Shown: positions 11,414 to 24,131 of the stretch, one piece after another
How the letters are laid out: the number at the start of each line of letters is the position of its first letter
Numbering within the stretch: position 1 is the stretch's first letter
Assembly (NCBI GenBank): GCA_009103225.1
Contig: RHPI01003156.1
Span: 1,139,339 to 1,203,338, forward strand
Source: Chlorokybus atmophyticus
Lineage: Eukaryota > Streptophyta > Chlorokybophyceae > Chlorokybales > Chlorokybaceae
Direction: 5' to 3'
Length of the DNA stretch: 64,000 nt
The notes under the pieces: generated by a model
The model's input: the letters and a program-made list of their open reading frames with translations, nothing else
Database searches by the model: none
What the model was told of the DNA's origin: nothing
Position numbers and translations under genes: made by a program

Positions 11414-13963
11414 TCAAAGCGCTACCGATAAGAACGAGGATGACTTGCGAAGCATTGAGCCTCGTTGAGCTTTGCGTCGTTGTTTGCACAACTCCTTGAG
11501 CTGCGATACAGCCGTGCGCGCTGTCGAGTCATCCGCATCCACCTGCATGCGGACAAGACAGATGATGAAACTTGACTCCAGACATAAGCCACCTGCATGC
11601 CATTGTTAAGTCACCACCTTGGCTTCAAACTCTGTCAGACTCTGCGCCAGATGTTGCAGCACGTCCGACATGCCGTTGACCTCTTTGACCAGCTGCGCGG
11701 TCCACCCTGCAGGGCAAATGACACGCAAGCTAGTCAGAACAACATGTTTGATGATGCACAGAGAACACAGTGTCATGGATGTGGGGTGGACCGACCTTTG
11801 CGAAACAAGAGCCGATGGTGAAGACAGTCCACGTTGTTGTAACATAATGCGAGCTTGTGCATAGCAACAACCTGCATGTAGGTACATGTCAAGGAGCCAA
11901 GAGAGTGAGTTTGTTGCCGCAGTAACGACTTGTCCTTGACAACAGGAGAGTGCACCGGCGAACCTGCTGTACTGCTTCAAGGCGCAAGAACGCTTCGTCT
12001 TGAAGCGCTTCCAAACAAGTCAATACGTCTGGAATGTGCCGCAAAGCATCTAGCGCAACACTGTTTAAACACTTCAAAACGCCCTGCTCATGCGCATCAA
12101 CCTCAAGCAAGTCCTGTAAATAGGACACATCAGCTTGTCAAAAGCAGGCACCATGTGTGACAACACGCTCAAAAGGCATGAAGACCCGACACGCGTTGAC
12201 CAGCTTTGCAATGAAACTTGGTTGTACTACAAGACAGCACCTCCAAGTTGTCTAGATGCTGCCAGCACAGTTCCTGCGGCCAGCGTAGCCGATGTGAAAT
12301 GCTGCGGCACTCAAAAGCAAGGCGCACTTTCTTTGCAAACATGCCGAGGGCGGTGACGAGCTGTTCATATTCAGAGTCGGCGGGCACCTCCACGTCCGCT
12401 GTGACCGCCAAACGCAGCGCAGCCACTGCAGCCGTGCCAGCTGTCACACGGCAGTATTGGTCGTATTTTGCCACGGTTGCTGCCTGAAAAGTACAGCTGT
12501 TAGCCCACGAGTCTCATTAAACTACTGCTAAACGCACTGTGAGCTACACGAGAGTGCAACCAACAACACTTGCAACATCAACATATATTGTCGCGCATTG
12601 CGCATTACCTGACTCTCGTGGAAATCTGCCATGCCGGCACCAATGCATTGCGCTGCTTCACGTATCAACTTCTGGTACCTGGTTGCACGAGACTACTTAT
12701 CCGCATGAAGAATCCAACACATCATATGGGTGCAGCAGGTGTCCACACACACGCCAACATGATTGCCTCAAGAAGTGCCAACATTTATATGAGTTGCAAC
12801 TTACAACTCTGGAAGCTGCTGGAAGGTCTCTGCAAGCGAAGGCCAGGCGTCAAAGATCTCAGCGTGAGCTCCATGTCCACCTGCATTGCAGGCCAGTCAA
12901 TACAATAATAGTCTATCAGAGCATCCAGTATCGAACATGTAGTACACATTCAACCCATCATCACTATATTCCAACACTTCTTGGCGGGTCTAATAATACT
13001 GCAAGCTCACATTGAATCTGCCAGCTGGTGTCGTCAAGGCGTGCATGAAGCCCGCGCAACAAGTCCAATCTGCTCCGTGAGTCCAAGAAGCTGTCATCCT
13101 CTGCATGGATTTTTCGTAACAGTGACGCATAGATTAGTAAGGGAATGCATTGCTGACCATCGCTGTTGCCACAAGCGACTGTTACCTATTGTTTCCAAAG
13201 CTGCAGTCACCAAGTGAAGCACGCACAGCTGCCAAGAAAGGAGGAGCAGTGAGGCATGCTGGGGTTGAGCTGTCAAGATTGCCAACACCACATGGCGATG
13301 CACATGGAGTCATCAATTGACTTCAATTGGGCAATGTCTGGTAACTGCTTGCGTGGTACTGGAGATTGCCAACAGGCAAAAGCACACCATGCTCCATGCA
13401 CGCATGAAAGCGCGTCAATGACTGTTGCTTGCAACCGTGATTGCTTCTTTCACACCCGGTGTCGTACTCAACCCATTGCAATAGACTGTACTGGCATAGT
13501 GTTGTCCACACATCCACATGACACGCACCACCGCGCACCGGAATAGCACGCATTCACAGAGTAGCATGGAGGTATTACGATTATGTTGTCAGAAAGAGAC
13601 GCAATTTACCTGACTTATTACTCCGCCAAACAATGAGAAGGAACTTGGCTGTTGCGTGTGCGCAATGCACAAATGTAATGCTAAAACAAACTTGCAGAGC
13701 GATGTGCCATTGCCATTGTGACATGCATGTCAGTACACACTCACAGCAATGCGTATCTCCTGCGGCTGCTGATCCACCAGCATCCCAACCGGCCTCGACA
13801 CCCTCTGAAGCACGCCGTAGCACAGCCCCAGCCCAGGTGGAGCATCCTGGCCCAGCAGCGAATCAGGGTTTCCTCCTCCTCCTCCGGCGCCAACGGTGGC
13901 GGCCGCTGCGGCCGCCCTCGTCCTGATCCCCGCCGCAACTCGTCCCAGCAACCCTGTGGCCAT
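11414..13963 (-). CDS. Divergent squalene synthase-like paralogue with lost catalytic motifs
   Basis: Ten exons: 13745-13963, 13186-13228, 13011-13100, 12795-12870 (approximate), 12614-12683 (approximate), 12241-12483, 11964-12113, 11796-11871, 11618-11706, 11414-11542. They splice in frame to about 394 aa with no internal stop. The chain follows squalene synthase throughout: LCYGVLQRVSRPVGMLVDQQ, AALETIEDD, CIGAGMADF, YCRVTAGTAA, LRWPQELCWQHLDNLE, LALCYNNVD, SLTEFEAK. The chemistry residues are altered: the first motif begins with Glu instead of Asp, the HYVAG tyrosine region reads RVTAG, and the second Asp-rich motif is replaced by AFECRS. Exon lengths 43, 90, 76, 70, 76 and 89 match the true squalene synthase at 1-2258 exactly. 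A non-catalytic or neofunctional duplicate is inferred. The C-terminus lacks a clear membrane anchor in this model; a hydrophobic stretch just downstream (near 11355-11390) could be an unmodelled last exon. Confidence 0.85.
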
Positions 13964-14560
13964 CTCCCCAGCTCACCTCAACCCTCCCCCCGCCACCCTC
14001 CAGGCCGCCCTCACCGCCACCGCCGCCCATACCCGTACGGACACGGATGGTGGTGTCAGCACGTACCCGTACCCCTGTGCTGACACCGTCACGCATTACA
14101 CATTAGCTGCTGTCCCGTCACGCGTCATGCGCAAGCGATGGAGTGGCTGGCTTATGACGTGGCTTACGTCAGCCGCCACGTCACGGGCCATCTACTCTAA
14201 TCGCATGATCAAACGTGGCAAGAGTTAGCCAATCACAACGCCACACGCAGGAGGCTGTGTCGCGTGGCCCTCGTAACCTCGGTTAAGCAGTTCTTGTCGG
14301 CGTAAAAGCGGCGCTCTGTGGCTGAGTGACTGCGTTTTCCCCGGCGAACGCAGCCACAGAACCACGGTTAGTAGACGAACTGCGGTTCAGTATGCTACAC
14401 ACAAGGGGTTAAATACTCACTTTTTCGTCAGCCAGAGAGTTGTCAGGGTGCGCCACGTGGCGTGGCCCGTGCAGCGGCGGCGGCGGCGGCGGCGGCGGCG
14501 GCAAACAAGCAGGACAAGGAGCAGGAGGGGGAAGCACAGGAGAAGTGAGAGGTCGGCGCC
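13964..14560. promoter_or_regulatory. Divergent promoter region with ACGT-core elements
   Basis: Separates the start of the squalene synthase-like gene (-) from the RBR ligase (+). Three ACGT cores lie within 29 bp: TGACGTGG (14155-14162), TACGTCA (14165-14171) and CCACGTCA (14176-14183). A palindromic G-box CACGTG is at 14454-14459. Such elements are bound by bZIP factors in plants. A GGC run (14476-14502) precedes the RBR start. Confidence 0.45.
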
Positions 14561-17500
14561 ATGGTTCGCCGCGAGGGTGTGCGCCGGGGTGTGCGTACCA
14601 ACGCTTCCATTGGCCCCAATGGCAACAAGCAGGTATGGAGACAGCTGTGTTACTACGACTTGTGGCATGTGTGTGTATGTTTATGTCTGTCTATCTTGCA
14701 TGTTGGATGCTGAAAATTGTACGTTACCATACAGATGGAGGGCCTGCTTGGCAAGTACGCCAGTGGCTGGGTTGCGAGGGAGGGGTTCGCTGAGGTTGAT
14801 GCGATTGATGGCGGCATTGGCGTGTCAGCCTGGCCTGTTGCACATTCCCTCTCAAAGGTAAGAAGGGGGGGGAGTAATAACACACAAGATGTGGTTGGGT
14901 GTGCATGTGATGTTGACTTGAAATCTTGAGTGAGATGTGTGTGTAACAGAAAAAGAGGTGGCTGCTCCCCAAGCTGCTGGCTCAACACGCGGAGGAAGCT
15001 CATACGAGGGAGATGGAGGAGTCGAACCAACATGCAGAGAGTAAGTGCAGTAGCAGCGATAGCAGTAAGACTTCCAACCACCACTTGCCTGTATATAGTG
15101 TCTCCTACTTCTGGTCATTGTTTTCTCTTTGCTCCAACAGGGCAGAAGAAGCGCAAGCCCAAGCAACCCAAAGTGGTTGAGGAGGCCAGCCACAGCGAGC
15201 CCGCACATGTTGTGGTGACAGAGTTCTCTACCGACTGGCCTGATTGGAGCCGCAACCGACAGCGAGTCGTCGCAAGGTGGGAGACACACAGTCACATTGT
15301 GCGTGGATGTCTGCGTGCCTGAGTATGTGCGGCGTCTAAAGCACAGCCCATGCAGGCATCCCGCGCGCGATGAAGTTGTCGAACAAGCGGGGCCGAGGCG
15401 GGAGCATGTGCAGTATGAGGTGTACAACATGCAGGCGGTAAGTGTCACTCAGTCCAACACGGCACGTGTAACCGGTTCTCATCCTCACACAACCACCACA
15501 TTACAACCTGCTGCTGTGTGGCAAGCAGAGAACACGCCCCCGACGAAAGGGCCGGTCCCTGCGCGGTGGAGACTGCAACTCCTCCCGCACCACAAAAGCC
15601 CACAACGATGAATACAGCTACGACTACCCCTATGACTACGATGAATACAGCTACGACTATGAGGAGGTGGAGGAGGAGGACTATGACGAGGAGCGGGTGT
15701 CCACTAGCTATCTGCCAGACTGCGTCCCCACCGTGTGGGACGCCTGCACGCTGGCTCGCACGCACAAGCGCACGCGGCCAGTCCTCGACGAGGCTGGCTG
15801 GGAGTTGGTTGCTGCATTCGAAGATGTGGTTGAAGAGTGGGAGATGGTGGATAGTGATGCTGATAGGGGAGAGTGTTCTTCTTCTGTTGGTCAGAAGAAG
15901 AAGGGTGTGAAGGAGGAGAGGTGCGGTGAGAGATACGAGCCCGAGAAGAGGGTGAAGGTAGGTCGTGTTGGGTTGGTTGTTGTGTCGCCGGCATACAAGC
16001 TCTCTGAAGGGTATGAGAGTCGTTGCTAGGCAAGTGTTTTTGTTCAAATGTGGGTACCTTTGCAGAGTGGTGATGATAGTACTCATGCAAGCCAGAAGGC
16101 TGCGGCCTCGGGACTCCTCGCATGCGCAAGGGTTCACATTGAGGTGAGGTTTTGGTTTACCGACACAAGTATGCACATGCATGTGTGTTTACTGTCTTGT
16201 CATCTCACTACCTGACATCATGCCTTGTTTGTCAGACCTTCCCTCTCGAGTCTGCATGCCCAACACCCGAGGATCGCCCACCCCACACATGCACAACAGC
16301 ACAACAAAGCTCGCTCCCCGCATCAACCGCAACACGCCGCAGCATCCCTCTCCCCCTCACAGCACCCTCCTACGCCCTCATCTCAAGGTGAGAGGCGAGA
16401 GACACACAAACACACATAGGTCTATGAGTCAACATGACTCACTTCTCCACTCAACCTCAGAGCCTTACGTTGGGATGTGCGCGTGATCGACGCCGACGCC
16501 ACCCACAAGGTGGCTTTGGCCCTGGCCAACACCCTCATCGCATCCACATGTACGTCATCACAACACACTCACTCCTCTCCTCTCACCCTCTTCACCGCCT
16601 TGGGCATCCTTCGCTCTCACCGCTGGGACGTGTTGGACTCCCTCTCCCACGCGCAGCGTGCCCACCTTACGGCCGCTCCATCAGGACCAATGTTGTTGGT
16701 AGAGGGAGAAGAGCAGAAGCAGCTGTCGTGTCCTGTTTGTTTGGAGGGTGAGGAGGATGTGTGTGTGGCTAATGTGAGGGTGGAGGCGCCTGAGTGTGGG
16801 CATTGGGCGTGTGAAGAGTGCTGGAGAGGGTACATTGGTTCTGCTATGAGGGAAGGAAGGGTGAACATCAATTGCCCTATCCCTCATTGCCAACAGGTAT
16901 GCTGTGTGTTGTGGTGGTGGTGGTGGTGGTAGAGGTTGACCTAGTGGTGAATGTGGGTATGTGTTTGGGCACATGTACAGGCTATGGATGAGTTGATTGC
17001 ACCCCTGATGGACGAGGTGGCAATTGACCGATACACCCGCATCCTCACAGGTGACTGATACTTGAATATTGATGCGCTTTGCAGCATTTGCACCACACAC
17101 ACACACACACACACACACACTACAGGTACTTTGGCCGAGACCAGTCGCCATTGGCGCCCCTGTCCTCGTCCCCGCTGCCGCCTATCCGCCTGGTCCTCCC
17201 ACATCATCATCCACTCACAACCCAACCACCACACCACCACCACCACCACCACCACCACCACCACCACCACCACCACCACCACCACCACCACCTCCAACTC
17301 CGCCGTCACGTGCGCATGTGGACGCGTGTGGTGCTTCGGGTGCGGTGGGGAACCACACTGGCCCGCAACATGCAAGGTGGAGACTGATTGTGTGTGTGGG
17401 TGTTAACATAATGATACAACATGTACTGACACAACATGTACACATGTGCAATAGGAGGTGGAGTACTACGTGAGGTCTGTGGCGAGGAACCTGTTGTACG

Positions 17501-18650
17501 TGGGTTCGAGTGGCAGCGGTGTCACGCTCGAGACGCGTGCGTGTCCGGCGTGCTCGTACCCGATCAACAAGGACGGCGGGTGCAACCACATGGTCTGCAG
17601 CAGGGTAATGTGGGGTTGTTGTGTGATTGCAGGGGAATGTGGGTTGCTGTATAATGTATGTGGAAGCCTATTAAGTGAAGGTTGTGGTTTGGGCTGACGA
17701 TGTGTTGTTGCTTATGTTCTGTTTGTTGGTTGCAGTGCCAGTTTGCCTTCTGCTGGGTGTGCAGGGCCTCCTGGGAGCCTTCACATTACAACTGCGTGGT
17801 GCGTGTACGCTGTCGTTTCACACACACGCACGCCGTCCACATGTAGGCCTTGTCCACTCACGTAGTCAATGTTGGCAGGAAAGGGAGAGTCTCGGTGAGA
17901 TGCAAGAGCACCACTTTGCCGTGCCGAAAGACCACGCTTTCGTCGCGAACATGCGGCAGCGGGCGGAAGCCAACACAACCACCCGCCGCTCACAGGTCAC
18001 TTACCCACCAACAACACAGATCGTGTTGTTGGTGTTCATTAACAAGTCCAGCATGCGACTCACACCCCATACACAGGTTGCGTTGGCAGCAGCAGCGCTG
18101 AGAGCCATCCACAAGTATATCCGCACTCACCGGACGGATAGCGCAGCCACCCACCTGCACAACACCACAATCGAGGCCCTGGACTTCATCCGCCAGGTAG
18201 GCGTGCGCTTGCGTGCGCATGCGTGCGCATGTGCCCACACACATGCGAGACGACGTACGCACACAACACTTGCACACAGACACATACACACTTGCAGGCG
18301 AGATTGGTTCTGCGCGGCGCGTGTATAGCGTTGATATCCCTCGGTCGCACCAAGCGCTCCCACCCCGCGCGACACTGGCTGGACGCCCTGCAGAACCACG
18401 TCGACCTCACCGAGAGGGTGAGTAGTGTTGTCGCTGTTGTTGTTGTTGTCTCACACCCCAACATGACTCCCAAGTCTCTGAAGTCTCAAGCTTACACTTG
18501 TGCTGAGATTTGGTCTCACAGGAGTTGGTCGCTGGCATGAGGTCGTGCGTCCCTCCACGCCAACGCGCGAACAACGTAAGGGGTCTCGTGCGCTCGGGGC
18601 TGAGGGTTGTTGGTAACTTGGACAAAGCGTTCCAACGTGCTCGGGGCTGA
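14561..18650 (+). CDS. Ariadne-like RBR E3 ubiquitin ligase
   Basis: Transfers ubiquitin from an E2 through a RING2 cysteine. Seventeen exons: 14561-14632, 14735-14857, 14950-15040, 15141-15276, 15356-15437, 15529-15957, 16066-16143, 16236-16387, 16461-16896, 16981-17050, 17126-17376, 17455-17604, 17736-17798, 17879-17995, 18077-18196, 18298-18417, 18522-18650. Visible: a Lys-rich N-terminal part, an acidic Tyr/Asp/Glu repeat near 15610-15690, RING1 (CPVCLEGEED ... CGHWACEECWRGYIG ... CPIPHC), IBR (CPRPRC ... CACGRVWCFGCGGEPHWPATC split by a Thr tract), and RING2 (CPACSYPINKDGGCNHMVC, then CQFAFCWVCRASWEPSHYNC). The cysteine of GGCNHMVC aligns with the catalytic one. An Ariadne-type helical C-terminus follows. 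Core exons are secure; the first five and the last are less so. A GTAAGG donor in exon 17 plus frame near 18742-18915 suggests alternative 3' exons. Confidence 0.85.
17231..17292 (+). repeat. (ACC)n tract coding poly-Thr inside the IBR domain
   Basis: About 20 ACC/CCA units lie in exon 11 of the RBR gene. In the coding frame they read Thr, between the first cysteine pair and the remaining zinc ligands of the IBR. The tract is in frame and free of stops. Confidence 0.85.
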
Positions 18651-20484
18651 GAGTGGGATACGAAAACAAAACGACGACATGTTGTTCAAGGACAGACAGG
18701 AGTGGGTTGCGCTACACGTCTCCTGAGACTGTTTTTCTATTAGGAGATGTATTGAAACTCTGTCGTGGTCCGAGTCGAGCTACGCCCTGCTGAGGTGAGA
18801 GTGTCACTTGCCTGCTTTATACCGTTCACGTTGCTGTTGCGTGAGTGAATTGATGATAAGGTGTTTATGCAGGTATGGCGCAAGGCGTTGGTGTGAATTG
18901 CCAACAGAAGTGAGAGGTTATTACTTGAAACCTGGTTGGGGCCTCAAGCCTGCGGCGTCGCGCTGAAAGTGACAGAGTTATCATGGATACATATTATGAG
19001 TTTCTTGCCTGTGTTGTCGCATAGCGCACGCAGGGAGATGCACAGCTTGCGCGTGCTTGCATGCGTACACGCACTTGTGCAAGTCGCACTCAATCAAGTA
19101 ACGCATGCACGCAGTCAGGCTGTTCAAACATGGCCAAGTTGGCTAATGAGATGAGTATCATTATATCAAAGCCTTCATTAACAACAAGCTTGGTGACGAT
19201 TTGGTGCAATGTCATTGTGTCGATGACTTGCACACGTTGTGGTCTGCAGCACATGGCAGATAGGGTGTAGCTGAATAAGTTGTCAATAGCACCACAATGG
19301 CGCCACGCTACATGAGGAATGCAGCCGGTGTACATACACCAGCTGTAGCGTTACCTCCCCAGTATTGTAACGAGTGCCTTGTTCTGTCTGCTCTGCTTTG
19401 ACACACGTCATCCGGTTCAGGTTGTACTTTGCATAGCATGCCGCAGCAGCGCAGCGAGGCTTACCAGAAGTACTTGCTGTTATAGGAGACAATCGGCGTA
19501 GCTGCAGCGTAGATATAAGTGCAACCTGTCGCTGGTTGTGAAAGGTCCGCATCTAGTGCTGAATGCCATGTACAACATGTCAACGGAGCAAGTCACAATG
19601 CACATGCACACAGACGCACATGCATGATGATGTAGTAGACTGCGTACCACGCCGCAAGGTAAGCGAGTTTACCTCAGGAAACCAACATTCTTTTGGCCAG
19701 CTGCATGCAACCTACAAGCGAGACAACGACAACCAGAGCACACGTAAAAGCATGGCATAAGCTGGTGAAACATGCGGATCATTGTTGAGAATGCAAGGAG
19801 CAATACACTTGCACCACGACAGATTTTAGGGGAGGTTGCCCCAACAAGAGTCCTCAAGTAACACGATGTCTTTCATTGTTCCTAACACACACGTCCGCCT
19901 GACTAGCGGAGGACCACCTGTTTGTAATGGATAAATGTCTGCTGAGGCCGTTTGGTAACTTACACCTTAGCCCACGAGCAGCTAACTGTCGCGAGGGCAC
20001 TTCTTATACCTACAAACACACACTGGGTGTATGCTGGAGAAAACTTTGTTTGGACGTAGCCTACCACACACACTGGGGGGGGATGGTGGAAGAAAAGCCT
20101 TGTTGAAGCTGCTGTTGCCGCTGACGTGCGTATTTGCGCTACTGTACCGCGTGTCTACGCGTAAATCGCGTCCGCTGGTGCCAGTTTTTCAAAGACAGGA
20201 AGCCTGCGCGTTCGGCCGCTTATTAGCATTCCACTAACTGAGAAGTGTAAGCCAATACTATAGAAGCTTTGGGAAATCACCAATGCAAGTGGTTAAACGA
20301 ACGGCATCACATGAAAGACTTGACCTCACAACGAGTTGCTGAAGTGCCATGACCAGCTGCTATGCAGACACATAACGATGCAGAATATGGCAGGAGTTAG
20401 TGAGCTGAAACAGCTTGAGGCATACACAAAGTCACACGGCAATCTTGTCAGAGAACACAACGGTGCTGCTCATAGCCAGGCCTG
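18651..20484. other. Between RBR ligase and CCCH protein; no gene recognised
   Basis: Possible extra 3' exons of the RBR gene at about 18742-18795 and 18873-18911, bounded by usable splice sites. The rest shows no family. A GTAACA donor at the end of the CCCH gene's last exon leaves open further minus-strand exons here. Confidence 0.35.
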
Positions 20485-22105
20485 TTACCTGCGTGAGCAC
20501 GGAGGAGGGCTGGGCCATCGTGTAGGTAACTCCGAGCCAGACTGATGGATGAACCGGCAGCGCGTACCGTATGGGCAAGTGCCTAGCTGATTAAAGGTTC
20601 GGCAGATCTGAAGCACAGCGGACTTGCTCAGCTTGCAATACATGATGGAAGGCATGTGACAGCTTTAGAGCCAGTGGTGAATAGCTCACCTCTGTCTTGT
20701 ACTTCGGGTGGCGGGCCACTGGTCGCAGCTCGTCCTCACCATGCGCAAACTGCAAAGAAGGAGCAAAAGACGTTACACCAGTGCAGTTCAGCAGCAAACT
20801 GACAGCCTACTCATCGTCATCAGGCAGTGCTCAACACATAGTGCAGCAAGTGTCTCCCGGCAAACTCTGCAACCATGCAGCTAGTACTCGGCACCCAAAC
20901 TACAGCCAGTACATGCATCCTAGTAAACATTGTTTTCAACTACGAAGCCCTGCACAACTGATCTGAACTAAACCTTAACACTTGCTGAAGTAACGCTTAT
21001 ACTCGCACTTAGCCACCAACGAGGCACGGCGTCCCATGTTAGCATTAAGGCCCAATTGCCAAACATGGATCAAGCGGCATACCGCGTCATAACTGCCATA
21101 CCAACTGGCTGAACCACAGTCGCTACTGCTTCGCAACACATGTAAAGCAGTCAGCAACAATTCAAGTGCACTGCTTATAGCATCTACAGAACGCATGCAC
21201 TACCTGCTACCATAGACAGCTGCCATAGTATGCTGCGAGTTGCGCTTGAACACTAGCTTCACAGACTGAGGCAACCAGTCTAGCCACTAGTCAACTTGCG
21301 CTTGCACAATGTAAGAGCTGCTTGGCATGCATGTTGAGCATGCTCTACTGAATTCTACTACTAGTAGCTTCTCATAGCCGGAGCCACGCGGCCAGTTTAA
21401 CACTCGCTCTAGCAACTCGCTCTCGCAACTTTGTAAGCAAGCTGGTCTCCGGCTGCGGTCGAACGTGCTACCACTAGTGGTTGTACTGCGCTAGTATGCA
21501 GTTAATGCCTTCACTCACAATATGCAGCTTCTACACGTCTGTGCTGCTCAACACTTGGACACAGCAAGTCGCAAGCATGCTCAGTGTGCTTGTGCAGGCT
21601 GCACATGAAAGCTGTTACTACGTTGGAAATAGTTCATTACTGATTCTACTGCTCTACACGCAAGTAACTTGAAGCAGGCTCTCAGCAGCGGAAAAGTTGT
21701 GGCTGCAATGCGACACTCGCAATGCATGACACTGCATGCATACAGTTACCACGTCACATCCAGTACCTGGCACTTGGAGCCATAGCGACAGGAGCCAGCT
21801 TCGGAGAAGCCTCGGCAGAGCTCAGTCTTGTACAGTGGGTTGCCACCGCCTAAGGAAGGAGTGCTTGCCAGTGGGGGAGGCGAGGGGCATGCCTCGGGAG
21901 GGGTAAAAGGGGGAGAAACCCACCCAAAGCCTATGTTGCTGCTGCTTGCAAGTGGGCTTCGAGGCAGCACTCCACCAAGGCGGTTGAGCCGGCACTGCCA
22001 GCTGGCCACAGTCGGCAGCTGCTGCTGCTGCTGGATCCGCAGCAGCTGCTCCTGGGCATTCTGGTAATGGTAGATCAGCAGCTGCACAGCTGTTTCCACG
22101 TCCAT
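20485..22105 (-). CDS. Tandem CCCH zinc-finger RNA-binding protein (tristetraprolin type)
   Basis: Three exons, 21767-22105, 20690-20749 and 20485-20607, splice in frame (173 aa in this model). Finger 1 is YKTELC then CRYGSKC then QFAH; finger 2 is CRTFNQLGTCPYGTRCRFIH. Both are C-x8-C-x5-C-x3-H. The linker GEDELRPVARHPKYKTEI is 18 residues, the spacing of the TTP/ZFP36 family, whose members bind UUAUUUAUU-type AU-rich elements and drive mRNA decay. The N-terminal part begins MDVETAVQLLIYHYQN, has a short Gln run and a Pro/Ser-rich middle. ATG 22105 is the first in-frame ATG. The stop TAA overlaps a good GTAACA donor, so the protein may continue in further exons. AU-rich target preference is inferred from the fingers. 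Confidence 0.85.
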
Positions 22106-24096
22106 GGCGCTCTCAACCACCCAGGCAGCTGAATTTGACACACAGCCAAAGCACTGTAGACCCAAGCACTTGAGAACTCAGATTATCTTCCAACCCACCT
22201 CAGCAGCCCGCCCAATGCATGCATGCAAACTCCAGAGCACAATCAGCCTGATCTAAGCTTGCTACCAAGCCATGCAAGCTCATGCACACGCACAAACACG
22301 CAGCATTAAGCTATCCACCTCGGCTAGTACCACCCAAGCTATGCTGAATTGCTCCGCCGCCGCCGCCGCCGCCGCTTCAGTAGAACCCGAGGCAGCAACA
22401 AAGGCAGGCAGGCAGGCGCACACAGCAGAGAGCACAGCAGCAGTTTATATGTACTTATATTGCAGGAAAAAAGTACTGGCAACCACTGTGCTTGTGCACT
22501 AAAGCCCGCCTCTCTGGTGATATGTTGCAGTAGTCTGTATCTATCCGTAGCCTGATCAGGCCAAAGTTGTGCATGCTGACCGCTATGCGTCACGCATCAC
22601 ACTGGTTATAAGCCCTTCATAAGTGAGCTCTCACTGAGTCCATGCCATGGACTGTGGAGGTAGGGTGAATCCATGCACCTGTGGGGTTTTATTGCAGCGT
22701 TATTCAACGATTACGCTAGCCAGCATGCGCATATGCTCAGCATGCTGCATGCATGTCAGCAACGATTGCTTTGGCAGACAGTCCTTTCTGTTCGTTTTAT
22801 TATGTTGGTTCACATGCTGCGTCACATGCACAGGGTGAAGGCGTAACGTCCTTTGTACTAGGAGCCGGTTGGATGGGCGTTATTTTTCATGTGTGATAAA
22901 AACACAGCCACAATACTATCCAACAACACAGGACACGACTTGCCTGTATACAACGCTGCATGCAAGGGTGGCAGCAGGGGCAGGACTCACGGTGTGTGCA
23001 ATACATTGTGGGGTCGATCTTAGTACCTCCGAAGCGTGTGATACGTGACATGAGATGTGACAGTTAGCATTTGCGACTGAGGGCCTGATTAGGGCCTCAA
23101 TTAGGGCCTCGTGCGGGCTGTGCGCGCGAAATAGAAAGGGCGCCGGCATGACCTGGTGTGTGCCGCACATGCGACATGCAACGCGGTGTCATAAGTTTTG
23201 GCATGCACGCAAAGATGTTGACGACGTCCAAGCCAGGCCGTGTAGAAACAATGCGCAGTGTCGTTACTCATGCATCATATCATGCACATGACGCATAGCA
23301 GTATCACACAGCAGGCATTCACCTCACATACACTTGACCACTAGGGCTATACAACTGCATATCCAAGCCACCCTATATACCATCACCCCTTTTGTCATGC
23401 ACGCATCATGTAATCACCCGCGCACGCGGACGTGTATGCAAAGCCGAGTTCAGAGCACACATGTTGTTGTAAAAAACCAAGCCTTTCTTCCGGTAGTCAG
23501 AATACCGCTACGCCTGTAGTAACAATTTCTTCCGGTAGTCAGAATACCGCTACGCCTGTAGTAACAATACACCTATAATGGCAAGTAAGTGACCCGAATT
23601 CAGAGTTAATTGTTATCGCATTAATTGAGGGAGAGAGAGAGAGAGAGAGAGAATGCGCATTCGTTATAAACAATTGCATCAAAAGGCATGTTTTGCAGCC
23701 ATGATGCTTGGCTCAATCAATAACTAATGCTGTCGTAAAAAGAGGTAACCGTTACCTATGCGTAATTGAAACCTGTTATATGATAACATGCGTTAGTGCA
23801 TTGATGTAATTGTATCATATGCATACGTACACATCAGTGCGATACAAGCACTAATTGATTGCAAGTTTTATAAATTTTGTTTCATCGGATATATATTGTC
23901 AATTGGTATAAGAACGGCTGAACATCACGTATTACGTGTCTTGCTTTTACAACCATTGTTTTTATAAAATATTGCACCTGTAATGATGCTGTGAACTCGC
24001 CTGTGACTTTTGCAATCCATCTCAATTCTCATTTGTCAGCCTTGTATATATTAGGTTACCTTGAACAACATTAAAACTTTGTAGCAATGATGATTA

Positions 24097-24131
<35 letters not shown>

